Assembly: GCA_046484625.1 (NCBI GenBank)
Contig: JAWOIO010000113.1
Coordinates: 1 to 24,376 of the forward strand
DNA: 24,376 nt
DNA from: DASUAO01 sp046484625
GTDB lineage: Bacteria; Actinomycetota; Acidimicrobiia; IMCC26256; PALSA-555
Direction of reading: 5' to 3'
Part shown: positions 14,316-21,148 of the stretch, piece by piece
Layout: every line of letters starts with the position of its first letter
Position numbering within the stretch: position 1 is the first letter of the stretch
Notes under the pieces: model-generated
Told to the model about the DNA's origin: nothing
Database searches by the model: none
The model's input: the letters and a program-made list of their open reading frames with translations, nothing else
Position numbers and translations under genes: made by a program

Positions 14316-15340
14316 GTGCGCACCTCGTGAAGGGCGACGACCCGATCCTGCGGGTCGACGCGGTTGACGCGCTCATCGACGAGCTGCTGGGACCCGACGA
14401 TCGAGCGTTCGCGGTGGAGGACCGCTCGGTACCCCCGAAGGGTGAAGGCGACGGGGGAGGGGCCGACGCGCGTGTCGCGGCGGTCGACGCCACCGTCAAC
14501 GGCGCGACGACGCCACCGTTCATGACCGAGGGCCGCGTCGTCGTCCTGCGCGACATCGGTCTGCTGAGCGCAGACGAGGTGCAACCGATCATCCGCTACC
14601 TTGCGGACCCGCTCCCGACGACGTCCCTCGTGCTGGTCGCCGGCGGCGGCACGACCGCGAAGGCACTCGAGGCAGCAGTCAAGGCGAACGGAACCGTGCA
14701 TGCTCCCGCCGCGACGAAGGCCGTCGACGTCCTCGCCGCCGCGCTCGATGCCGCGGGCATTCAGGTCGGCAACGACGCGGCGAAGGCAATCGTCGCGCAC
14801 GTCGGCGCGGATGCAGGTCTGATCCCCGGCATCGTCGCAACGCTCGCGAGCACCTTCGGGCCCGATTCCGAGCTGCACACCGCCGATGTCGAGCCCTACC
14901 TCGGAGGCGAGGGGACCGTCCCGGTCTGGGACCTCACGAACGCGATCGAGAAGGGCAACACCGCGGACGCGCTCGTCGTGCTCCAGCGGTTGCTCACGGT
15001 CACGAGCCCGAAGCAGCCCAAGCCTGCGCACCCGCTCCAGGTGCTGGCCATCCTGCAGTCGCACTTCCGGCGACTGCTGACGCTCGACGACCCGACGATC
15101 CGCAGCCCCGAGGACGCGGCCGCGGCGCTCGGTGGACGGACCAGCCCGAACGCGGCCCGCCACCGTCTGCGTCAGTCGCGAGCGCTCGGGACCGTGGGGC
15201 TCCGGCAGGCGTTCGACCACCTGGCCCGGGCCGACCTGGACCTGAAGGGCGAACGGGCGATCCCCGAAGGGGCGGTGCTGGAGGTGCTGGTCGCCCGACT
15301 GTGCGGCTTGAGTGCGCGGGCCGGCGCCGGGAGGCGTTGA
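14312..15340 (+). CDS. holA: DNA polymerase III subunit delta
   Basis: The delta subunit is the wrench of the clamp loader: it opens the beta sliding clamp and works with the gamma/tau and delta-prime subunits. The 342-residue product starts at ATG 14312, overlapping the folP-like stop as ATGA. It begins HLVKGDDPILRVDAVDALID, typical of the first AAA+-like domain. TPPFMTEGRVVVLRDIGLL is the usual beta-clamp-binding/strand region, and LVLVAGGGTTAKAL follows. The C-terminal collar helices contain PKPAHPLQVLAILQSHFRRLL. Its place between comEC and rpsT is the standard actinobacterial context. It converges on rpsT with 36 nt between stops. Confidence 0.93.
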   Translation: MSAHLVKGDDPILRVDAVDALIDELLGPDDRAFAVEDRSVPPKGEGDGGGADARVAAVDATVNGATTPPFMTEGRVVVLRDIGLLSADEVQPIIRYLADPLPTTSLVLVAGGGTTAKALEAAVKANGTVHAPAATKAVDVLAAALDAAGIQVGNDAAKAIVAHVGADAGLIPGIVATLASTFGPDSELHTADVEPYLGGEGTVPVWDLTNAIEKGNTADALVVLQRLLTVTSPKQPKPAHPLQVLAILQSHFRRLLTLDDPTIRSPEDAAAALGGRTSPNAARHRLRQSRALGTVGLRQAFDHLARADLDLKGERAIPEGAVLEVLVARLCGLSARAGAGRR

Positions 15341-15376
15341 CGGCCGACGTCGGACAGCCCGGGTCGGGAGCCGGGA

Positions 15377-15637
15377 TCAGGCAGACTTCGCGGCGCGCTT
15401 CATGAGGCGCGAGGTGCGACGAGCAGCCTGGTTCTTGTGGATGCGGCCACGGGCGCCGGCCTTGTTGAGGCGCTTCTGGGCCAACCGGATCAGCTCGGCG
15501 CCGCCTTCGGTGCCCTCGTCGACCGCGTCGGCGGCGATCTTCACCCGCGTCTTGAGCTCCGAGCGCACGGCCTTGTTCCGCTGGCGGCGGGTCTCGTTCT
15601 GACGGTTTCGCTTGATCTGGCTCTTGATGTTCGCCAT
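15377..15637 (-). CDS. rpsT: 30S ribosomal protein S20
   Basis: S20 is an early-assembling primary binding protein of 16S rRNA in the 30S subunit. The 86-residue, strongly basic product starts MANIKSQIKRNRQNETRRQR, the S20 N-terminal signature, and ends with the typical HKNQAARRTSRLMKRA helix. Length is normal. ATG 15637 is unambiguous. It is monocistronic on the minus strand between holA and lepA, as in other actinobacteria. A TAGCCT hexamer at 15685-15690 could be its -10, giving a leader of about 40 nt that may allow S20 autoregulation. Confidence 0.97.
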   Translation of the reverse strand: MANIKSQIKRNRQNETRRQRNKAVRSELKTRVKIAADAVDEGTEGGAELIRLAQKRLNKAGARGRIHKNQAARRTSRLMKRAAKSA

Positions 15638-15684
15638 GGACGCGGGGGCTCCGAACGGTGACAGGTGCGGTGACTGGAGGGATC

Positions 15685-15690
15685 AGGCTA
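15685..15690 (-). promoter_or_regulatory. Putative -10 element for rpsT
   Basis: TAGCCT on the minus strand lies 47 nt upstream of the rpsT ATG. The rest of the 170-bp region to lepA (15638-15807) holds GC-rich repeats (CCAGCCGG at 15691 and again about 20 nt later) with no further gene. Confidence 0.3.
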
Positions 15691-15807
15691 CCAGCCGGTC
15701 GGGGCCGGCCCCCAGCCGGCCCCCGGCGCCCGGCGCCGCATGGGAGCACGCGCGTCCGGGCGCTCCAACCGAGGTCGCGGGAGCGGCTCTGCGAGACTGC
15801 GCGTGCG

Positions 15808-17595
15808 ATGACGACCGGCCTCCAGACCTTCCGCAACCTCGCGATCGTCGCCCACATCGACCACGGGAAGTCCACGCTGGCCGATCGGCTGCTGGAGCTG
15901 TGCGGTGCCGTGGAGATGCGCGACATGCGCGCCCAGTACCTCGACTCGATGGATCTCGAACGGGAGCGGGGCATCACGATCAAGGCCCAGAATGTCCGGC
16001 TCACGTGGAAGGACCACGTGCTCCACCTCATCGACACGCCGGGACACGTCGACTTCGGCTACGAGGTCTCCCGCAGCCTGGCCGCGTGCGAAGGCGCGCT
16101 CCTCCTCGTCGACGCGAGCCAGGGGATCGAGGCCCAGACGCTCGCCAACTGCTATGCCGCGCTCGAGGCCGATCTCACGATCGTCGCCGCACTCAACAAG
16201 ATCGATCTCCCGGCAGCCGAGCCGGACCGACGGGCGGCCGAGATCGAGCGCGTGCTGGGCATCCCCGGCGACGAGATCCTGCGCATCTCGGCCAAGACGG
16301 GCGCGGGCGTGCCGGAGCTGCTCGACGCGGCGGTCGATCGCATCCCTGCCCCGGCCGGCGACCCGGACGCGCCGCTCCGAGCGCTCATGTTCGACTCCTA
16401 CTACGACCCGTATCGCGGCGTCGTCAGTGCCGTGCGCGTGTTCGACGGGACGCTGGTGAGCGGTGCTCGTCTCCGCTACGTCAACGCGGGGGCAACGCAC
16501 GACGCCGAGGAGATCGGCGTGCGGACCCCCGCGTCGGTGCCCGTCGGTGCGCTCGGCCCCGGCGAGGTCGGCTATCTCATCGCGGGCATCAAGGATGTCG
16601 GCGACGCGCGCGTCGGGGAGACCGTGACGACGGCAGCCAACCCGGGAACGGCACTCCCGGGGTATCACACGCCGAAGCCGATGGTGTTCTGCGGCCTCTA
16701 CCCGGTGGTCGGCGACGAGTACGCCGACCTACGGGACGCGCTCGAGAAGCTCCGCCTCAACGACTCCTCGTTCACCTACGAGCCCGAGACGTCTGGTGCG
16801 CTCGGCTTCGGCTTCCGCTGTGGGTTCCTCGGACTGCTGCACATGGAGATCGTCCGTGAGCGACTCGAGCGCGAGTACGACCTCTCGTTGGTCGCGACCG
16901 CGCCCAACGTCGAGTACCACGCGCACCTGCTCGACGGCTCGGACGAGGTCGTCGACAACCCGTCGTCGATGCCGCCGACGACGCAGATCGACCGGGTCGA
17001 GGAGCCCTTCGTGACCGTGACCGTGCTCACCCCGAGCGAGTACGTGGGCGCGGTCATGGAGCTGTGCCAGCAGCGTCGCGCCGAGCAGACGAAGATGGAG
17101 TTCCTCTCCGAGGACCGGGTCGAGCTCGCGTACCTGATCCCGCTCGGGGAGATCGTGATGGATTTCTTCGACCAGCTGAAGTCGAGGACTCGCGGGTACG
17201 CGAGCCTCGACTACGAGCCCGCGGGGTACCGCCCGGCCGACCTCGTCCGGGTCGATGTCCTGCTGAACGCAGTGCCGGTCGACGCGTTCTCCACGATCAT
17301 GCACCGTGACAAGGCGTACGACTACGGGCGGCGAATGACGGACAAGCTCCGTGAGCTCATCCCGCGTCAGCTGTTCGACGTACCGATCCAAGCCGCGATC
17401 GGTGGTCGGATCATCGCGCGCGAGACGGTGAAGGCGAAGCGCAAGGACGTCATCGCGAAGTGCTACGGCGGTGACGTCAGCCGCAAGCGCAAGCTGCTCG
17501 ACCGCCAGAAGGAGGGCAAGAAGCGCATGAAGCAGATCGGGCGTGTCGAGGTCCCGCAGGAAGCGTTCGTCGCCGCCCTCCGGCTCGACGACTGA
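15808..17595 (+). CDS. lepA: Elongation factor 4 (LepA), translational GTPase
   Basis: LepA/EF4 is a ribosome-bound GTPase implicated in back-translocation and 30S biogenesis. The 595-residue product has normal length. G-motifs: AHIDHGKS at 15-22 (G1), RERGITIKAQ (G2), DTPGHVDF (G3), NKIDLP (G4), SAKTG (G5). GFRCGFLGLLHMEI and LSEDRVELAYLIPLGEIVMDFFDQLKS are LepA/EF-G domain III-V blocks. The C-terminus carries the LepA-specific domain (ETVKAKRKDVIAKCYGGDVSRKRKLLDRQKEGKKRMKQ region, basic). ATG 15808 is chosen because FRNLAIVAHIDHGKS follows at the right distance; the frame upstream is proline/arginine-rich intergenic sequence. Confidence 0.97.
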   Translation: MTTGLQTFRNLAIVAHIDHGKSTLADRLLELCGAVEMRDMRAQYLDSMDLERERGITIKAQNVRLTWKDHVLHLIDTPGHVDFGYEVSRSLAACEGALLLVDASQGIEAQTLANCYAALEADLTIVAALNKIDLPAAEPDRRAAEIERVLGIPGDEILRISAKTGAGVPELLDAAVDRIPAPAGDPDAPLRALMFDSYYDPYRGVVSAVRVFDGTLVSGARLRYVNAGATHDAEEIGVRTPASVPVGALGPGEVGYLIAGIKDVGDARVGETVTTAANPGTALPGYHTPKPMVFCGLYPVVGDEYADLRDALEKLRLNDSSFTYEPETSGALGFGFRCGFLGLLHMEIVRERLEREYDLSLVATAPNVEYHAHLLDGSDEVVDNPSSMPPTTQIDRVEEPFVTVTVLTPSEYVGAVMELCQQRRAEQTKMEFLSEDRVELAYLIPLGEIVMDFFDQLKSRTRGYASLDYEPAGYRPADLVRVDVLLNAVPVDAFSTIMHRDKAYDYGRRMTDKLRELIPRQLFDVPIQAAIGGRIIARETVKAKRKDVIAKCYGGDVSRKRKLLDRQKEGKKRMKQIGRVEVPQEAFVAALRLDD

Positions 17596-17617
17596 CCGAC
17601 GACCGCAGGAGGAAGCC

Positions 17618-17971
17618 ATGGCTCCACTGATCCGAACCGAGACGTTCCGACCCACGGTCGCTCCCGAGGAGATCCGGGACCGCGTGACCGCGTGGTTCGA
17701 GCACCTGGACCACAGGCTCGTCACTGATACACCCGAGCGGATCGAGGTCACGTCCGGATCGCAGCTGAAGCTGCGCCTCATCGGCGGCGCGTTCATCGCG
17801 GGCTCGAGTCTCCCGACGCGCACCATCGTCGAGCGTGGCGACGACGGTCAGATCACGGTCACCGTCAGCGACGCGATGGGATTCGGGGTCAAGACGGGGA
17901 TGCGCGCGAAGTACGAGCGGTGGCTCGATCAGGTGGTGCAGGCGGTCCGGAGCGCGCTCACGCCCGCCTGA
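17618..17971 (+). CDS. Hypothetical protein, 117 residues
   Basis: No family is recognised. The protein is soluble, without signal peptide or membrane segment. It starts MAPLIRTETFRPTVAPEEIR and contains a central run of alternating hydrophobic residues (LKLRLIGGAFIAGSSLPTRT and ITVTVSDAM) suggesting a beta-rich core between terminal helices. The start is well defined: a full AGGAGGA Shine-Dalgarno at 17607-17613 ends 4 nt before the ATG, the best ribosome site in the window. It begins 22 nt after lepA and is likely cotranscribed with it. It converges on the minus-strand gene ending at 17980. Confidence 0.8.
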   Translation: MAPLIRTETFRPTVAPEEIRDRVTAWFEHLDHRLVTDTPERIEVTSGSQLKLRLIGGAFIAGSSLPTRTIVERGDDGQITVTVSDAMGFGVKTGMRAKYERWLDQVVQAVRSALTPA

Positions 17972-17979
17972 TCCCTCGC

Positions 17980-18438
17980 TCAGGTCCGGCGGACGGGCGA
18001 CGGCACGAGGCGAGACGCGTGGTCGTAGGCCGCGCGCGCCCACCCGCGTGCGCGGCGTAGCCCGTCGTGCGCCGACGTCTCGGGGAGCCATGGGTCCGCG
18101 TCGACCCACTCGCGGCCGAGGCCTCGCAGTCCCCATTGGCTTCGGGCGACGGCACCGTGGCCGCCGTCGGGGATGCGCAGCGCCATCCACGTCGTGCCCG
18201 CAGCGACGGCGAACACGACACCGTTGTCGTGCACGAGGATCGGGAACCCGCACAGGAAGCGGAAGTTGCCGTGCGGAAGGTCCTCGGCGAGCGTGCGCAG
18301 CCGCTCGCACAGGTCCGGATGACAGCGCAGATCGTCGGTCCGCACGCGGTGACGGGTGCGCAGCGTGCGGGGCTCCGAATGCGCCTGCTCCCGGATCCAC
18401 GGCTCGAAGGCGACGTTCTTCTCCGGTGCGATCCTCAC
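17980..18438 (-). CDS. Hypothetical protein coupled to acyl-CoA dehydrogenase
   Basis: No family is recognised for this 152-residue soluble protein. It is rich in Arg, His and Trp, with a central hydrophobic stretch (FRFLCGFPILVHDNGVVFAV followed by TTWMALRIP) that could be a beta sheet, and a C-terminal WVDADPWLP segment. The start is GTG 18438. A GAGGGG ribosome site about 5 nt upstream overlaps the TGA stop of the acyl-CoA dehydrogenase, so translation is probably coupled to that gene. Its conservation next to the dehydrogenase would be the main clue to function. Confidence 0.7.
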   Translation of the reverse strand: MRIAPEKNVAFEPWIREQAHSEPRTLRTRHRVRTDDLRCHPDLCERLRTLAEDLPHGNFRFLCGFPILVHDNGVVFAVAAGTTWMALRIPDGGHGAVARSQWGLRGLGREWVDADPWLPETSAHDGLRRARGWARAAYDHASRLVPSPVRRT

Positions 18439-18447
18439 GGGATCCCC

Positions 18448-19650
18448 TCAGCCGGGTGGCGGATCGCGTGGGAGCCCCAGCACGCGTTCGGCCACGATGC
18501 CGCGCTGGACCTCGCTCGTCCCGCCGCCGATGGTCAGTGCACGTGAATACAGGTAGCCCTTCGCCCACAGCTCGGTGGTGGCACCGTAGGGCCCGCAGTC
18601 GCTCAGCATGCCGCCGGTGCCCGCGAGCTCGACCGCCATCGCCATGACGTGCTGTCCGTGCTCGTCGGACAGTGCCTTCCGTACCGACGCCTCGGGCCCG
18701 GGTTCCAGCCCGCGGACCTTGGCGGCGAGCGTCCGCAATCGGATCAGGCGCAGCACCTCGGCCTCGATGTAGAGCGCAGCGAGTCGCTGCCGCCGCATCG
18801 GGTCCGCGTCGCCGCCTGCGTCGCGCACGAGCGCGAGCACGTCCTGGGCGGTCGGTCCCTGGCCCCAGAGGGCGCCTTCGCCCGACAACGACACGCGTTC
18901 GTTGCCCAACGTCACCTTCGCGAGGCGCCAACCGTCGTGCGGGGTGCCCACGAGGTGGTCGGCCGGGATGCGCACCTGGTCGAGGAACACCTCGTTGAAG
19001 TCGGCGTTGCCGTCCATCTGGCGGATGGGTCGCACCGTGATGCCGGGTGCGTGCATGTCGACCACGAAGTAGCTGATGCCGTGCTGGGCGTCTGCTTCCG
19101 GGTCGGTCCGGGCGAGCAGGATCCCCCAGCGCGCAAGGTGCGCGAAGGTCGTCCACACCTTGTGTCCGTCGACCACCCACTCGTCGCCGTCGCGCACTGC
19201 GCGTGTGCGGAGGGATGCGAGGTCGCTCCCTGCGTCGGGCTCGCTGAACAGCTGGCACCAGATCTCGGAGCCATCGAGCACGCCGGGGAGCCAGCGCTGC
19301 ACCTGCTCGTCGGTGCCCGCCACCAGGAGCGTCGGGCCGGCCCAGCCGATCCCGATGGGGTTGAACGGGCGCGGTGCGTGCGCGGCGCGCAGCGTGGCGT
19401 CGATGGCCAGCTGCTCGGTCGGGCCGGCGTCGAGACCCCACGGTCGGGGCCAGTGGGGTGCGACGAGGCCGGCTGCGGCGAGACGGCGGGCGAAGTCGGC
19501 GGGGAATGCTCCTTCCGGGGCCTGCTCGGCGAGGAACGCTCTGGCCTCGGCGGCTCGCCGCGCCGCCTCGGGACCGAGGTCGTCGTCCGGCCCGCCGCCG
19601 GCGCGGGCGCCGAACGCGGCGAGACTGGTGTCCTCGATCGCCTTGGCCAT
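18448..19650 (-). CDS. Acyl-CoA dehydrogenase (FadE-like)
   Basis: Acyl-CoA dehydrogenases use FAD to introduce an alpha-beta double bond into acyl-CoA thioesters. The product is 400 residues from ATG 19650. The FAD/substrate block FSEPDAGSDLASLRTRA and VDGHKVWTTFAH are typical, as is GISYFVVDMHAPGITVRPIRQ. The C-terminus ends with TIGGGTSEVQRGIVAERVLGL. Where medium-chain enzymes have the catalytic Glu (YEGT), this protein has Gly (GGGT), as in several actinobacterial FadE paralogues that place the base elsewhere or work as heteromers. ATG 19650 is preferred over ATG 19674 because TAGCCT lies 7 nt before it. The substrate cannot be deduced; a steroid or branched-chain role is possible. A small unknown gene follows. 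Confidence 0.92.
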   Translation of the reverse strand: MAKAIEDTSLAAFGARAGGGPDDDLGPEAARRAAEARAFLAEQAPEGAFPADFARRLAAAGLVAPHWPRPWGLDAGPTEQLAIDATLRAAHAPRPFNPIGIGWAGPTLLVAGTDEQVQRWLPGVLDGSEIWCQLFSEPDAGSDLASLRTRAVRDGDEWVVDGHKVWTTFAHLARWGILLARTDPEADAQHGISYFVVDMHAPGITVRPIRQMDGNADFNEVFLDQVRIPADHLVGTPHDGWRLAKVTLGNERVSLSGEGALWGQGPTAQDVLALVRDAGGDADPMRRQRLAALYIEAEVLRLIRLRTLAAKVRGLEPGPEASVRKALSDEHGQHVMAMAVELAGTGGMLSDCGPYGATTELWAKGYLYSRALTIGGGTSEVQRGIVAERVLGLPRDPPPG

Positions 19651-19657
19651 CCGTACG

Positions 19658-19663
19658 AGGCTA
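19658..19663 (-). promoter_or_regulatory. Putative -10 element for the acyl-CoA dehydrogenase (leaderless)
   Basis: TAGCCT on the minus strand is followed by 7 nt and then ATG 19650. It therefore helps decide between this ATG and the in-frame ATG 19674, which lies upstream of the hexamer. Confidence 0.45.
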
Positions 19664-19726
19664 TTCCGGGCCATCCGGGGCCGCCCGCGGTTCCGAACTC
19701 CCCCTGCACGAGAGGAGCATCGGCGA

Positions 19727-20326
19727 GTGGTGAGCGACCAGGAGTTCCGGGAGGCGAGCGACGCCCAGCTCGTCGTCGCGGTCGGGCGCTTCCATCAGGG
19801 CGCGCTGGCGGAGGCGTATCGGCGCCATGCCGGTGCCGCGTTCGGGCTCGCGCTCCGCATCACCAATGATCGCGCCCTGGGTGAGGAGGTCGTACAGGAG
19901 GTGTTCCTCCGGCTCTGGAACGATCCGGAGAAGTTCGACCCCGCCCGGGGCACGCTGCGCGCCTACCTCCTCGCGCAGACCCACGGACGATCGGTCGATC
20001 TCGTCCGGTCGGAGTCGTCGCGTCGGCTCCGAGAGGAGCGGGGCGCGCGGCGGGAGCGCGGCATCGACTACGACCTCGAACGCGAGGTGTGGGACCTCGC
20101 CCTCGCGGAGCAGCTGCGCGACGCCCTCGGCACCTTGAGTGACGACGAACGCTCGGCGATCGAGCTCGCGTACTTCGGTGGGCACACCTACCGCGAGGTC
20201 GCGACGCTCCTCGGGCAGCCGGAGGGAACGGTCAAGAGCAGGATCCGTTCGGGGCTCGGTCGACTGCGCTCGACCCTCGTCGCGACCGGTGCCGTCGGAT
20301 CGGGGGAGCCATGGCTCGAGAGCTGA
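19727..20326 (+). CDS. ECF RNA polymerase sigma factor (SigK-like)
   Basis: This 199-residue protein has the two-domain layout of ECF sigma factors. Region 2 spans about 20-95 (LAEAYRRHAGAAFGLALRIT, EEVVQEVFLRLWNDPEKFD). Region 4 spans about 125-185 (LGTLSDDERSAIELAYFGGH, TYREVATLLGQPEGTVKSRI), a clear helix-turn-helix that reads the -35 element. GTG 19727 is used; AGAGGAG at 19711-19717 lies 9 nt upstream. A second GTG follows directly. It overlaps the anti-sigma gene by 16 nt, so the two are coexpressed and the sigma factor is probably held inactive at the membrane. The SigK/RskA group is the closest recognisable match; its regulon is not visible here. Confidence 0.92.
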   Translation: MVSDQEFREASDAQLVVAVGRFHQGALAEAYRRHAGAAFGLALRITNDRALGEEVVQEVFLRLWNDPEKFDPARGTLRAYLLAQTHGRSVDLVRSESSRRLREERGARRERGIDYDLEREVWDLALAEQLRDALGTLSDDERSAIELAYFGGHTYREVATLLGQPEGTVKSRIRSGLGRLRSTLVATGAVGSGEPWLES

Positions 20327-21102
20327 CCCCCGACGAGCTCGGACAGCTGCTCGGCGCGTACGCGCTCGACGCGATCGCCGACGACGACGAACGCTCGCAG
20401 GTCGAGTCGTACCTCGGGCGGGAGGCGTCGGCGCGCGATGAGGTCGCGGAGCTGCGTGAGGTTGCCGCGCTCCTCGCCGCTGCCGGTTCCCCTCCGCCTC
20501 CTGACGGGCTCTGGGAACGGATCGAAGCCGCGCTCGAGGCCGAGCCCCCGCGCCTCGTGCTGCCCCTCGACTCGGCGCGCGAACGGCGCGCGCGCCGGGG
20601 CATCGGGATCCGTGTTGCGGTCGGGATCGCCGCGGCGAGCGCGGTGGCAGCCGCCGCGGCCGCGTTCGTGGTGACCGACGAGATGGCACAGCAGGAGGAC
20701 CGCCTGGCCCTCGTCGAAGCGCAGATGGGGGTCGAGGGGACCCGCCGCGCCGCGCTCGCCGCGATGGCCAGCCCGCAAGCCCGGGTGGCACACCTCGAGC
20801 CGGCCGATCCCGCGGCGCCGCCCGCGGCGAGCGCGACCGTGGTCACGATGCCGGGCGGCGACGCATTCCTGATGGCCGAGGCGCTCCCGGATCTGGCCCG
20901 GGGCCGGACCTACCAGCTGTGGGCGATGACCGGCGACCACGACCGCCCGACGCTCCTCTCGAGCGCGATCCTCGGGCGCCACGTCGACGTCGTCTCGTTC
21001 CACGCGCCCGACGGCAGTCTGGGCTTCCTCATCACCGACGAGCCGGCACCCGGGGTCACGACGTCGGGGCGCCCCACGCTGCTGGCCGGCGAATTCGCCT
21101 GA
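20311..21102 (+). CDS. Membrane anti-sigma factor, RskA family
   Basis: The product is 263 residues from ATG 20311, with GGGGGAG just upstream. Residues 1-60 form the helical anti-sigma domain (LLGAYALDAIADDDERSQVE) without the HxxxCxxC zinc motif. One membrane segment is at about 98-121 (GIGIRVAVGIAAASAVAAAA). A short coiled-coil-like stretch follows. The extracytoplasmic C-terminal domain is RskA-like (GDAFLMAEALPDLARGRTYQLW, then PGVTTSGRPTLLAGEF). RskA-type proteins bind their cognate sigma factor in the cytoplasm and release it after regulated proteolysis. The 16-nt overlap with the sigma gene indicates a cognate pair. The inducing signal is unknown. Confidence 0.92.
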   Translation: MARELTPDELGQLLGAYALDAIADDDERSQVESYLGREASARDEVAELREVAALLAAAGSPPPPDGLWERIEAALEAEPPRLVLPLDSARERRARRGIGIRVAVGIAAASAVAAAAAAFVVTDEMAQQEDRLALVEAQMGVEGTRRAALAAMASPQARVAHLEPADPAAPPAASATVVTMPGGDAFLMAEALPDLARGRTYQLWAMTGDHDRPTLLSSAILGRHVDVVSFHAPDGSLGFLITDEPAPGVTTSGRPTLLAGEFA

Positions 21103-21148
21103 TCCCGACTCCGGGAGGATCGGTGCCGGGTCGTGCGACGATGGACGG

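Noticed and set aside
15341..15376. CCGACGTCGG palindrome (15344-15353) as a terminator between holA and rpsT.
   Set aside because: It is a perfect palindrome without a loop and has no U-tract. It contains a common restriction-like core and is too short to call.
17477..19441. Minus-strand open frame of 654 codons overlapping lepA, the small unknown genes and the dehydrogenase.
   Set aside because: It crosses several real genes on both strands and is arginine/proline-rich. The dehydrogenase is in another frame of the same strand with clear motifs.
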